Source: Desulfotruncus alcoholivorax DSM 16058
GTDB taxonomy: Bacteria > Bacillota > Desulfotomaculia > Desulfotomaculales > Desulfallaceae
Assembly (NCBI RefSeq): GCF_000430885.1
Contig: NZ_KE387266.1
Span: forward strand, 68,797-132,796
Direction: 5' to 3'
DNA: 64,000 nucleotides
Each line of letters starts with the position of its first letter. Position 1 is the first letter of the stretch. Below the pieces are notes generated by a model. It was not told the origin of the DNA. It saw only the letters and a program-made list of their open reading frames with translations, and did not search any database. This document shows, in pieces, positions 51,280 through 59,741 of this stretch. The translations under genes and the position numbers were made by a program.

Positions 51280-51335
51280 AATTCCTCCTAAAAACAACCA
51301 AATTTCATTTTTTAGCTGGTGGCGCGCCGGTGCTA

Positions 51336-52466
51336 TTACGGCCGGTGTTGGATGAACAGCAGCACCACCAGCAGCGCGCCTACCGCCTTGACCACGGCGG
51401 CGATTGTCCCAACCAGGAGTGGTTTGCCGCCCGCTTTACGCAGTTCATTGAAGGATATCTGCATACCCAGGCCTGAAAGGCCGATGGCAAAAAACCAGTT
51501 GTAAAGGTTGCGTATAAACACCAGTTCGGGCGAAGGCGGGGAGGTTTCCCCCAGCAGGCCGAATGAGGTCAGCAGAACCACTACGATAAAACCGATCACG
51601 AACAAAGGGAATTTATCCCAAAAGCCTGTTTGAATGGCGTACTCGTCTTCTTCCTCTTCCGACCGGCGGCTGTTATATACTGCCAGGGCCAGCACCACAA
51701 AAGGGAGAAATATGATCCTGGTTAAGTTGAAAATTTCCCCTGTTTTTAAACTTTCAGAAACTCGCTGGGCGGTGCCGTGGTCGAAGGCCAGAGCAGCCGC
51801 CAGCACCTGGCCGGAATTGACTATCCCCGTGCCGGCCCAGACCCCGAACTGGTGGGGACTCAGCCCCAGCATCGTGCCGGCGGTGGGGAAGATTAACAAA
51901 AAGATCAGCCCCACGGTAAGGATGGTGGCTATGGAATAAGCCACGTCGGATATTTTGGCCCGGACGGCGGGGGCGGTGGCCACAATAGCCGAGACCCCGC
52001 AAACGGCTGCGCCGGCGGCCAGCAGTGAAGCGGCGGCGGGGGACATGCCCGCCTTTTTCCCCAGGTACAGGGTAAATAACAGGGTAAAGGAAATAAACAC
52101 AAAGATAATTAAAAAGGCTTTTAAGCCCAGGTTGGCCAGGTCAGCGATGCTGTACAATGAACCCAGCAGAATCACACCTATTTTGATAAACAGCCGGGAA
52201 GTCCTTACGCCCGGCATAAGCATCCCCGGCAGGCCGACCACATTTCTCAGCAGCATGCCGGTTAAGATAGAAATGAGAATATAATTCAGGTGCAGTACAT
52301 CAATTAAGATTTTACTGGTCAGCGGCCTTGAGGCGAAAAGCGTTTCCAATCCCGGCCACTGCGGGAAACCCAAGTCTGCACCGCCTCTGGCCAACACGGC
52401 TACCGCCAGCATCAGGGCGATACCTGGTAAAAGCCTGGATAATAGGTAAAGCGTTTGCACCAGCAT
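51336..52466 (-). CDS. YeiH-family putative sulfate/anion exporter, short form
   Basis: 376 residues with about ten membrane spans, PF03601. Hallmarks: LISILTGMLLRNVVG, RLFIKIGVILLGSLYS, AAGAAVCGVSAIVATAPAV and GTGIVNSGQVLAAALAF. A charged loop SRRSEEEEDEY interrupts the second half. ATG with GGGGGA upstream. With the long form at 45816 it brackets the three-gene sensory operon. Sulfur oxyanion export is the family prediction only. Confidence 0.87.
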   Translation of the reverse strand: MLVQTLYLLSRLLPGIALMLAVAVLARGGADLGFPQWPGLETLFASRPLTSKILIDVLHLNYILISILTGMLLRNVVGLPGMLMPGVRTSRLFIKIGVILLGSLYSIADLANLGLKAFLIIFVFISFTLLFTLYLGKKAGMSPAAASLLAAGAAVCGVSAIVATAPAVRAKISDVAYSIATILTVGLIFLLIFPTAGTMLGLSPHQFGVWAGTGIVNSGQVLAAALAFDHGTAQRVSESLKTGEIFNLTRIIFLPFVVLALAVYNSRRSEEEEDEYAIQTGFWDKFPLFVIGFIVVVLLTSFGLLGETSPPSPELVFIRNLYNWFFAIGLSGLGMQISFNELRKAGGKPLLVGTIAAVVKAVGALLVVLLFIQHRP

Positions 52467-52717
52467 AGAAAATCCCCCAAAATTTATTTTTATGGGGTTA
52501 GATTTGAATTAAGTATAATAACTTTTGAACAAGGTAGCAAGATTGTTACAAGTATAGATAGTTTAAGTCTGACCTCAAAATGATTGAAACCATCCCCACT
52601 TGCCACCCGCATGCATAATAAATGTAATATTCGCTGAACCAGTGCCCTGGCGGAGAGTTTGTGCTCGGCCGGGTGAGCTCTGACATTGGTCAGTGCGTTA
52701 CTTTTTTATCGAGGGTA

Positions 52718-52769
52718 TTGACAACGTGTATGTGTGTATTATATTGTTAGTACACTGGTACAATAACAC
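52718..52769 (+). promoter_or_regulatory. Promoter and probable YtrA-type operator of the ABC operon
   Basis: TTGACA (52718-52723), a 16-bp spacer and TATATT (52740-52745), followed directly by the dyad TTAGTACACTGGTACAATAA, with GTAC-ACTG-GTAC at its centre. GntR proteins of the YtrA group bind such GTAC dyads over the start site. The gap 52467-52717 holds nothing else that I recognise. Confidence 0.6.
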
Positions 52770-52790
52770 ATTTTGAACGGAGGTTCAGGT

Positions 52791-53573
52791 ATGAAGGCTT
52801 GGTTGACTTTACTGAAAAAGGAATTTCTATTGACCAGAAGCAGCTTATTATGGAAATTGCTCTTTCTGGTTATAGCCGGTTTGCTGGGAGTGTATTTTGC
52901 CTACCGGAACAATGACCGTCCCGGACTTATTGTGGTATTGGCGGTTATGGTGGTTGCGTTTTATGTGTTTTACCTTGCGGCTTATATGTTTAAAAGTCTA
53001 AGAGAAGAATGGGAGCACACTTCTCATTCGTGGCTCAATACACCACAGCCGGGCTGGATGCTGCTTTCAGCTAAACTGGCTGGCGGGTTTATCAATTTGT
53101 TGGCTCTCTTTGGGGTAACCTGCTGTTTCACCCTTTGGATAACCTGGATTGAGTTAAACAACTTTGCGCGACCTGGTTTTCAAAACATAGACCTGGCGTG
53201 GGCTACGATTAATTACTATGGATGGTATATAGCCGTGCTGATTGTTTTAGGCAGTATCTATACCGGATTATGGTCGATGATGATTTCGGTAGGCATGGCA
53301 GCATCCAAAAGCATTCTCAGCAAAGGACGCTTTTTCGTCGGCCTGGCGATTTTCTTAATCCCAACCTGGGGTATGGGATTTTTCCAGGGAACTGTTGTGT
53401 ACGACCGCCTGGTGCGCTGGGGGGCCGTCTACCTGCCGCAGACACCTATTGTTGAACTTAGAAACCTGCATTTCCATTCTCTTTACACCGGTGAAATATT
53501 ATTTTACGCCATAATCATGGCAGCGTTGCTTTTCATCTCGGGTTGGCTGCTGGATCACAAAGTTGAGGTGTAG
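52791..53573 (+). CDS. ABC transporter permease of a YtrA-type operon
   Basis: 260 residues from ATG 52791 with GGAGGTT 8 bases upstream. About six membrane spans, Trp/Tyr-rich, typical of ABC-2 type permeases: the N-terminal LLKKEFLLTRSSLLWKLLF precedes the first span. No binding protein gene is present, so export or a stress-sensing role is likely. First gene of permease, GntR regulator, ATPase. Confidence 0.8.
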   Translation: MKAWLTLLKKEFLLTRSSLLWKLLFLVIAGLLGVYFAYRNNDRPGLIVVLAVMVVAFYVFYLAAYMFKSLREEWEHTSHSWLNTPQPGWMLLSAKLAGGFINLLALFGVTCCFTLWITWIELNNFARPGFQNIDLAWATINYYGWYIAVLIVLGSIYTGLWSMMISVGMAASKSILSKGRFFVGLAIFLIPTWGMGFFQGTVVYDRLVRWGAVYLPQTPIVELRNLHFHSLYTGEILFYAIIMAALLFISGWLLDHKVEV

Positions 53574-53576
53574 CCT

Positions 53577-53945
53577 ATGGGAGAAGAATTCAATTCTACA
53601 CAACCGATTTATCACCAGTTGGTACAGCGGGTTTGCAGACAAATTGTAGGCGGCGTTTTAAGAGCCGGAGAAAAACTCCCCTCGGTCCGGGATTTTGCCG
53701 TTCGGAACAGTGTTAATCCCAATACGGTGCAGCGGGCCTATGCTGAATTGGAACGATTAGCGGTGGTGGAGTCTCGCAGAGGCTTGGGAACGTTTGTAAC
53801 GGAAGATGCGGCACGACTTGATGAGTTGCGTGAACAGCTTAAAGATAACCAAATAACGGCTTTTGTATTGGATATGAAAGAGATGGGTTTTTCTTCAGAA
53901 GAAATTATGGAAGGTGTGGAGGAACATCTTGCTGAAGATAAATGA
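53577..53945 (+). CDS. GntR-family transcriptional regulator, YtrA subfamily
   Basis: 122 residues, the short size of YtrA regulators. GntR winged helix at the N-terminus: PIYHQLVQRVCRQIVGGVL, GEKLPSVRDFAV, NPNTVQRAYAELERL, ESRRGLGTFV; then a short dimerisation helix. It probably represses its own operon through the GTAC dyad upstream of the permease gene. 3 bases separate it from the permease stop. Confidence 0.92.
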   Translation: MGEEFNSTQPIYHQLVQRVCRQIVGGVLRAGEKLPSVRDFAVRNSVNPNTVQRAYAELERLAVVESRRGLGTFVTEDAARLDELREQLKDNQITAFVLDMKEMGFSSEEIMEGVEEHLAEDK

Positions 53946-53967
53946 GGCTATAAAGGAGGACCTGGCA

Positions 53968-54669
53968 TTGGCTACAGATATTGTGCGGTTTGACCATGTA
54001 ACAAAACGATACCCGGGGAAGGTTGCATTGCGTGACGCCACTTTTACGCTGCCCCGGGGGAAGGTGATAGGTTTAATCGGCCCCAATGGCAGCGGGAAAT
54101 CCACCGTGCTTAAGCTAATGGCCGGGTTACTCAGGGCCAGCGGGGGAACTGTTGCGATTAACGGCAAGCCTGCTACAAGGCGAATCGGCGGTGAAGTGGC
54201 TTACCTTTCGGAGTTGGACGCCCTTTACTCCAGCTTTACCATTGAAGAAACAATTAGGCTGCACCAGGGTCTCTACGAAGACTTTAACCAGGAAAAGGCG
54301 CACGAGATGCTGGCTTTTATGCAGCTAAACCCCGGTGACCGGGTAAAAAACCTGTCCAAGGGGAACCGCGGCCGGTTGAAAATTGTGCTGGCCCTTTCCC
54401 GCCGCGCTGCGCTGATACTGATGGACGAACCATTGTCCGGACTTGATCCCATTGTCCGGGAATCTATTATCAAAGGTATGATTTCTTTTATTGACCTGGA
54501 AACTCAGACGGTAATCATGACCACCCACGAAGTTGCGGAAATTGAGCCGGTGTTGGATTTGGTGGTGGCTATCAGGGACGGGCAGGTGCTTAAAGTAGAA
54601 GAAATTGATAATATCCGCGGCGAGCTTAACATGAGCCTGGTGGAGTGGATGAAACAAACCCTGGCGTAG
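53968..54669 (+). CDS. ABC transporter ATP-binding protein
   Basis: 233 residues from TTG 53968 with AAAGGAGG 8 bases upstream; the frame is open from 53914, but that part overlaps the GntR gene. Walker A GPNGSGKST, signature LSKGNRGRLK (LSGGQ variant), Walker B ALILMDEPLSGLDP and the switch His in MTTHEVAE are all present. It energises the permease encoded two genes upstream. A short palindromic repeat follows. Confidence 0.9.
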   Translation: MATDIVRFDHVTKRYPGKVALRDATFTLPRGKVIGLIGPNGSGKSTVLKLMAGLLRASGGTVAINGKPATRRIGGEVAYLSELDALYSSFTIEETIRLHQGLYEDFNQEKAHEMLAFMQLNPGDRVKNLSKGNRGRLKIVLALSRRAALILMDEPLSGLDPIVRESIIKGMISFIDLETQTVIMTTHEVAEIEPVLDLVVAIRDGQVLKVEEIDNIRGELNMSLVEWMKQTLA

Positions 54670-54675
54670 CATTTA

Positions 54676-54706
54676 AAAAGGGGACATACCTCCTATGTCC
54701 CCAACT
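54676..54706. repeat. GGGGACA..TGTCCCC dispersed palindrome, minimal unit
   Basis: AAAGGGGACATACCTCC followed by TATGTCCCCAACTT. It is the smallest copy in the window and nearly pure inverted repeat. It may double as terminator of the ABC operon. Confidence 0.65.
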
Positions 54707-54795
54707 TTATGTCTTCTATTTTTTTAAGCAGCTTGATGAACTCTTTCATGAAACCGGCAAGCCTGGCCAGGCATGGCCGGATAATATAATGATAA

Positions 54796-54839
54796 AACAG
54801 GCCAACCTTGAGTGGATTCCACCTTGAGACTGGCCTGTT
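54796..54839. terminator. Hairpin terminator of the selenoprotein gene
   Basis: AACAGGCCA (54796-54804) / TGGCCTGTT (54831-54839), with the inner dyad CTTGAG near the loop. On the minus strand the stem is followed by TTTTATC; the plus side has TTCTTT. Confidence 0.6.
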
Positions 54840-54863
54840 CTTTACAAAAATGGTAAATTAGTT

Positions 54864-55205
54864 TTATTTGGTGTTTAATTCCTTAATGGCATCAACAATC
54901 ATATCCACTCCCAGGCCGCCATGGAACCGGGGCTGGCCGTTGATGACGGTCAGGGGCAGCCTGACCTTAGGCAAAATCTTTTCAATTTCAGGGTAATTTT
55001 TTATTTCACTGGTGCTGACATCAATAAAACTGGTTTCTACCCGGTCGCCTAAAGCAAATTTTAGCTTATCTCCTAATTCAGCCGCTTCTTCCTTCATAGT
55101 TTTCGCAGGCCCACATCCAGTGGAGCCACTGCCGCAGCCTCAGCCACCTGTCGGTATTGGCGCGTCAATGCCGAATACCTGTACTAATGTTTTTTGTTCT
55201 TCCAT
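54864..55205 (-). CDS. Thioredoxin-fold protein with in-frame TGA, probable selenoprotein
   Basis: ATG 55205 with GGGAGGC 9 bases upstream. The frame reads 21 codons to TGA (55142-55140), then continues in the same frame for 91 codons to a terminator. Around the TGA the protein is PTGG-U-GCGSGSTGCGPAKT, a redox-loop position. The whole 113-residue product has thioredoxin topology: strand LVQVFG, redox loop, helix KTMKEEAAELGDKL, strand VETSFIDVS, helix NYPEIEKIL, then the cis-Pro strand LPLTVINGQPRFHGG. Strand and loop upstream of the TGA are essential to that fold, so selenocysteine is the best reading. A nonsense mutation is the alternative. It may belong to the SaoT-like group. Confidence 0.75.
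55108..55139 (-). promoter_or_regulatory. Candidate bacterial SECIS element
   Basis: It starts on the base after the in-frame TGA. Apical stem CAGTG/CACTG with loop GCTC, an internal loop, and a closing GGCT/GGCC-type stem. Size and distance from TGA suit SelB-binding hairpins, which lie within about 40 bases of the codon inside the reading frame. The fold was judged by eye only. Confidence 0.5.
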
Positions 55206-55363
55206 AAAAATGAAGCCTCCCTTAGTATCTTAATTGTATATTTATAGGTTAACCGTAAAAATAGAAACAACACATATAACAATAATTATATTATCATTAT
55301 ATCTCATTTTATATATCTTATGTTACTACTAAACAATGACCAAGTCAATGTATTCTTTGGCGC

Positions 55364-58300
55364 CTAAACCACTACGAATTTCGCCACGCTGCCCTTTTCC
55401 GAGGGCTTAACTTCAAGCCTGGCGTCTATTCGCTCTTTTAGTTCAGGCACGTGCGAAATTATTCCCACCAGGCGGCCGCCCTTTTGCAAGTCAACCAGAG
55501 CCCGCAAGGCCAGATCTAATGCTTCGGTGTCCAGAGTGCCGAACCCCTCATCTACGAAAATCGTATCCAAATGGATGCCTCCGGCATATGATTGCACTAC
55601 GTCTGCCAGACCCAGGGCCAGAGAAAGGGAGGCCAGAAAGGTTTCCCCTCCCGACAGGGTTGCCACGCTGCGGGCTACGCCGGTATAAGCGTCGAAAACC
55701 TCAAGCTCCAGCCCGCCGGCGGCGTTCCTGCGGACCCGGTCCAAGGTGCGGTGCAGGTGGTAGCGGCCCCGGCTCATCAGTTTAAGCCGCTCCGTTGCCG
55801 CCACAGTCACATCATCCAGCAGTGCTCCAAGTACAAAACGCTGAAAAGTTATACCGTAATTATTTTTGCCGCCGGCTACATCAGCCAGGCGACCCATTAC
55901 GAAGTACCGTTTTTCCAAATTGGCTATTGCTTCTGCTAAATCGCCAACTGTTTTCAGCCATTCAACTTCTTGCCCGGTTTGTGCCTGCAGTCCGGAATAT
56001 TCTTTAACCGCCAGTTCCCGGGCATTCTCTGCCTCGGATAACGCTGCCGACAGCTTGTCCAGCTCAGGCTCTTCCAGACCCTCTGCGGCTTGTGCCGCAC
56101 GTTCCAGGCGGTCTTTGGCGGCGCGCAGCTTTTCACCGAATTCCGTTATTTGCTGCTCCAGCAATTGGATTTGCCCGGGCGTTTTTCTGGCTTTTATGTA
56201 CTGGTCAGTTGTTTCAAACCCGGCTTCCTGCATTCGGCTGATAAACAAAGTGTATTCATCCCGGGCCCGTGCCCTGGCCGCGGTAAACGCTTCCAGCGCG
56301 GCCTGCTCCGCCGTTTCGGCCTGGGCCAGCGCTTTGCCGGCTTCCTCTGCGTTTTTACGGCTGGTTTCGTAAGCCAGCATCAATTGCTCCAGGCGCTTAT
56401 TGGCCGCCTCCTGTGCCGCCAGTAAATCCGGCGGGTTGCGTAATTTTTCCGGAATCTCTGCTTCGCGTTCCAGCACCCTGGTCCGGGCTGATTCCAGTGC
56501 CAGGGAAGATTGCTGCTGTTCACGCTGCAGTTCTTCCTGTTTCTCTGTCAAAGATTTTTGCCTGAGCTCCAAATCAGCAAGTTCCTTGTTGATTCTTGCC
56601 AGAGTCTCCGTTGCTTTTAAAGCGCTTTCCCACATGTTTTTTGTTTCCACAGCTTGTTTTTGGATTGCTGCTAAAGTACTCCAGGCTTTATCGCCCAATT
56701 CTTTTTGCAGGTCGCCCGCCCGGCCGGCAGCCTCTCTTTTTTGGGCTTCCAGGGCACTTAGCTGTTCCCTCAGTTTATCTCTGGCTGCTTCGAGGTTGCT
56801 CAGGTTTTGCCGGTAAATTTTTAAGTCTTTTTCTGAAGGAAGCGGGGTGTCACTTCGGGCCGGGGCAGGGTGTTCCGTTGAGCCGCATACAGGGCAGGGA
56901 TTTCCCCTGACCAGCCCGCCGGCCAGTATGGCGGCCTGCCCCTTGTTCCATGCTTCCTGCAGCGAGGTCAACTCTTCTTTCGTCTGGTGATAATTGTTTT
57001 CGGCTTGCTGATAAGTGCTGTGGGTTTTGTCATATTTCTTTTGCAGCCGGGCTAATTCGCCGCGCAGTGCTTCCAGGGCCTGTTTTTGCCTTAACGTTCT
57101 TCCGGCGTCTTTGTAAGCAGCTTCCAAGATTTCCGCCCTGGCCGCCAGGTTTTGCGCTGCGTCCCTTTCTTTGGTTTTTGTTTCAATATCAGTTTTTAAC
57201 CAGGCTAATTCTTCTTTGTTTTGATTCAGGTGTTTTTCTGCCGCTTTCAGGTTTGTTTGTGCTTCAGTTTCAGCTTTCTTTGCCTCCTGCATGGCGATGA
57301 CCTTCTGTTTTAAATCTTCCAGGCGGTTGGCCTCCCGCCGGGCGGCTTCCCTTTCCGGTTCCTTTTCCCTTTCGGCTGTCGCTTTTTCCCTGGCTTTTTC
57401 CATGACCAGGAGTGCTTGCTTTCTGTCCGCAAGTTTTTGTTGGTATGCTTTTTCCGCTTCTACCGCTTCCCTGCGCCTGATTTTAAATGAATTTTCTGCT
57501 TCCACCAGAGTCAGAGCCCGCCGGGCTGCTGCCAGATCTTTTTTGGCAGCCTCAATATTTTCCCTGCCTGCATCAATAGCGGCAAAGGCCCGGTGTGCTG
57601 CTTTTTTTTCATTAAGCTTATCCCTGGCCTGCATGCCGGCAGACAGCTGCTCCTGGGCCCTGGCCGCGGCGGCTTTGCTTGCAACAAGGTGCTTTGAGGC
57701 TTCCTCCAGAGCTTTTAAATGACTTTGATGTAATTCCAGCAGCTCTTGCGGTGATTGAACTCCAGCCTGGTGCAATACCCAGTTTTTTTGATCCGTTAAC
57801 CGGTCGTAATCATTTTTCAGTTGTTTGGCTTCGTTTTTTAAAAATTCCTCAACCTGCCGGTAAAACTCCGTCCTGAATAAAGCCTCCAGAATTACCTGGC
57901 GCTCTTTTGAATCCGCCATTAAAAGCTTGCGAAATTCACCCTGCGGCAGCATGACCACCTGCCGGAACTGATCGCTTTTAAAGCCCAGCAGCCTTTCCAC
58001 AGCTTCGGTAACCTTTCCGGCACCGCTGGCAATTAAAGAGATTTTTCCCTCCGGTAATTCGCCGGAACTCCATAATTCTGCGCCCGCGGGCATGGTGGTG
58101 GTTCCCTCACCGCGTTTTTTCAGCCGTTCCTGCTCCGGGTGGCGGCGGATGCAATAATGCCGGCTGCCAACGGCAAAATCAAAAACCACCTCCGTCTCTG
58201 TTGCCGGGCCGGCGTGATCGCTGCGCATTTGTTTGCCGTCCCGCAGCGCGCCGCTGGTATCTCCGTAGAGGGCATAACACATAGCGTCTAAAATTGTGGT

Positions 58301-58423
58301 TTTGCCCGAACCTGTGGGGCCGTGGATGAGAAAGAACGAGCGATTGCCCAGTTCGGAAAAGTCAATGACCTGGGTGCCCGCGTATGGTCCGAAGGCGGTC
58401 ATCGCTAATTTTAACGGTTTCAT
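55364..58423 (-). CDS. sbcC: SbcC, ATPase subunit of the SbcCD nuclease
   Basis: 1019 residues of the SMC-like Rad50 family. Walker A GPTGSGKTT near residue 38, two long coiled-coil arms meeting at the zinc hook CPVCGSTEHP (about 500), then the C-terminal ABC signature LSGGETFLASLSLALGLAD and Walker B DTIFVDEGFGTLDTE. It works with SbcD to cut DNA hairpins and protein-blocked ends. Its start overlaps the sbcD stop by 4 bases (ATGA). Relevant here because the window is rich in inverted repeats. Confidence 0.95.
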   Translation of the reverse strand: MKPLKLAMTAFGPYAGTQVIDFSELGNRSFFLIHGPTGSGKTTILDAMCYALYGDTSGALRDGKQMRSDHAGPATETEVVFDFAVGSRHYCIRRHPEQERLKKRGEGTTTMPAGAELWSSGELPEGKISLIASGAGKVTEAVERLLGFKSDQFRQVVMLPQGEFRKLLMADSKERQVILEALFRTEFYRQVEEFLKNEAKQLKNDYDRLTDQKNWVLHQAGVQSPQELLELHQSHLKALEEASKHLVASKAAAARAQEQLSAGMQARDKLNEKKAAHRAFAAIDAGRENIEAAKKDLAAARRALTLVEAENSFKIRRREAVEAEKAYQQKLADRKQALLVMEKAREKATAEREKEPEREAARREANRLEDLKQKVIAMQEAKKAETEAQTNLKAAEKHLNQNKEELAWLKTDIETKTKERDAAQNLAARAEILEAAYKDAGRTLRQKQALEALRGELARLQKKYDKTHSTYQQAENNYHQTKEELTSLQEAWNKGQAAILAGGLVRGNPCPVCGSTEHPAPARSDTPLPSEKDLKIYRQNLSNLEAARDKLREQLSALEAQKREAAGRAGDLQKELGDKAWSTLAAIQKQAVETKNMWESALKATETLARINKELADLELRQKSLTEKQEELQREQQQSSLALESARTRVLEREAEIPEKLRNPPDLLAAQEAANKRLEQLMLAYETSRKNAEEAGKALAQAETAEQAALEAFTAARARARDEYTLFISRMQEAGFETTDQYIKARKTPGQIQLLEQQITEFGEKLRAAKDRLERAAQAAEGLEEPELDKLSAALSEAENARELAVKEYSGLQAQTGQEVEWLKTVGDLAEAIANLEKRYFVMGRLADVAGGKNNYGITFQRFVLGALLDDVTVAATERLKLMSRGRYHLHRTLDRVRRNAAGGLELEVFDAYTGVARSVATLSGGETFLASLSLALGLADVVQSYAGGIHLDTIFVDEGFGTLDTEALDLALRALVDLQKGGRLVGIISHVPELKERIDARLEVKPSEKGSVAKFVVV

Positions 58424-59574
58424 GCCGGCACCTCCCGGTCCCTGAGGTACAGCTTTTCAACTGTTTCCGAGAACGCTCCGGCCAGGTCCTCGGGCAGCGG
58501 TTCACCGACGGTCTGCTGGAAAAATGAATCAAAAAGTTCCATTACGCCGGTGCGGCGGTGATCCCCGCCGGGACCCCGCAATTCCCCGTTAACAGCCAAA
58601 TGGGGCCGCTCAATGTGGAGCACGTTGGGATATACTTCCCGTAGTTTTCCGATGGCGTCCAGAATGGCGCCGGAATCCTTCAGGGTAACCATCAGGTAGT
58701 CGTTCCTGTTTTCTCCTGGTTGAGGTCCTTTCAATAGCTCGGCTAAAAAACCCTCAATGCAACGCACGTCTTTTTGAAGTGTAAGGGAGATCCTTTCCAG
58801 AGCTACTTTTCCGGTTTGGTCCATCTCCACCAGGTTTACAGATTTTTTATGGCTCGCCTCGGAAAAAGAATATTTCATCAAAGAGCCGGCGTAACAGATA
58901 CTGGTTTCACCAAAGCTTTGACACTGGTGCAGGTGTCCCAGGGCGGTATAATTAAATGGCTGAAAACAGCAAGTATCCACCCAGCCGGTTCCACCCAGGG
59001 AGAGAGGGCGCTCCGAATCACTCTCCCGTCCTCCTGCAACAAAGGCATGGGCTACGGCCACCGCCCGCTGCCCGGGCGGTAATTGCAGCGAATAGTGTTG
59101 GGCCAGCCGGGTAAGTGCCTGGTTGTGGTCCCGGATTTCGGGATCTTCAAAGGTTAGCTGTACCAGGGGTGGTTCGGCGTAAGGAAACGGGCAGAAATAA
59201 ACCGGGCCGTGCTCGTCGTGTATCACCACCGGCGCCAGGTTTTGGCCCGGCCGGACCACCAGGTGCAGCCCCTGGCGGGCCAGCAGCCTGGTGCCGAAAC
59301 CGAGTCTTTCCGCGCTGTCATGGTTTCCGGCAATCATGATAACCGGAACCCGGTGGTCCAGCAGGATCCTGGTGATAGTTTCATCCAATAATTGGACCGC
59401 TTCAACGGGAGGGACCGCCCGGTCATAGATATCCCCGGCGATAAGGACAGCATCGGGTTTGGACCAGCCGACTAAATCTACAAATCCATCCAGAATGTGG
59501 GCCTGGTCTCCGGTCAGGTGCACACCGTGAAAAATGCGCCCAAGATGCCAGTCTGAAGTATGTAAAAACCTCAT
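58420..59574 (-). CDS. sbcD: SbcD, nuclease subunit of SbcCD
   Basis: 384 residues, Mre11-like calcineurin phosphoesterase: DWHLGR, AGDIYDRA, AGNHDSAERL, VAVAHAFVAGG and ALGHLHQ supply the metal ligands in order, followed by the capping domain. Mn-dependent endo/exonuclease, cytoplasmic. ATG preceded by GGTGAGTAG. First gene of the sbcDC operon. Confidence 0.95.
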   Translation of the reverse strand: MRFLHTSDWHLGRIFHGVHLTGDQAHILDGFVDLVGWSKPDAVLIAGDIYDRAVPPVEAVQLLDETITRILLDHRVPVIMIAGNHDSAERLGFGTRLLARQGLHLVVRPGQNLAPVVIHDEHGPVYFCPFPYAEPPLVQLTFEDPEIRDHNQALTRLAQHYSLQLPPGQRAVAVAHAFVAGGRESDSERPLSLGGTGWVDTCCFQPFNYTALGHLHQCQSFGETSICYAGSLMKYSFSEASHKKSVNLVEMDQTGKVALERISLTLQKDVRCIEGFLAELLKGPQPGENRNDYLMVTLKDSGAILDAIGKLREVYPNVLHIERPHLAVNGELRGPGGDHRRTGVMELFDSFFQQTVGEPLPEDLAGAFSETVEKLYLRDREVPA

Positions 59575-59741
59575 TTTCTACTCACCTTTTCCAAAATAAG
59601 TATTGAAGACTATTTGGCTTCGCAACACTTAATTTCCTGCCTGCCAAGAGGCCGGGCTAAATTTTAAAAAAATAAACAAAATATAGAGGAAAATGTCGAT
59701 AATATGTTAAATATTTACCTTATTTAAGGGGAGATTGGTTG

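Noticed and set aside
54864-55097. 77-aa protein starting at ATG 55097 as the true gene
   Set aside because: It would remove the first strand and redox loop of the thioredoxin fold and has no ribosome binding site; the upstream ATG with GGGAGGC plus in-frame TGA explains the sequence better.
55519-57876. Several long plus-strand frames opposite sbcC
   Set aside because: Shadows of the GC-biased coiled-coil gene; Cys/Ser/Leu-rich and without start signals.
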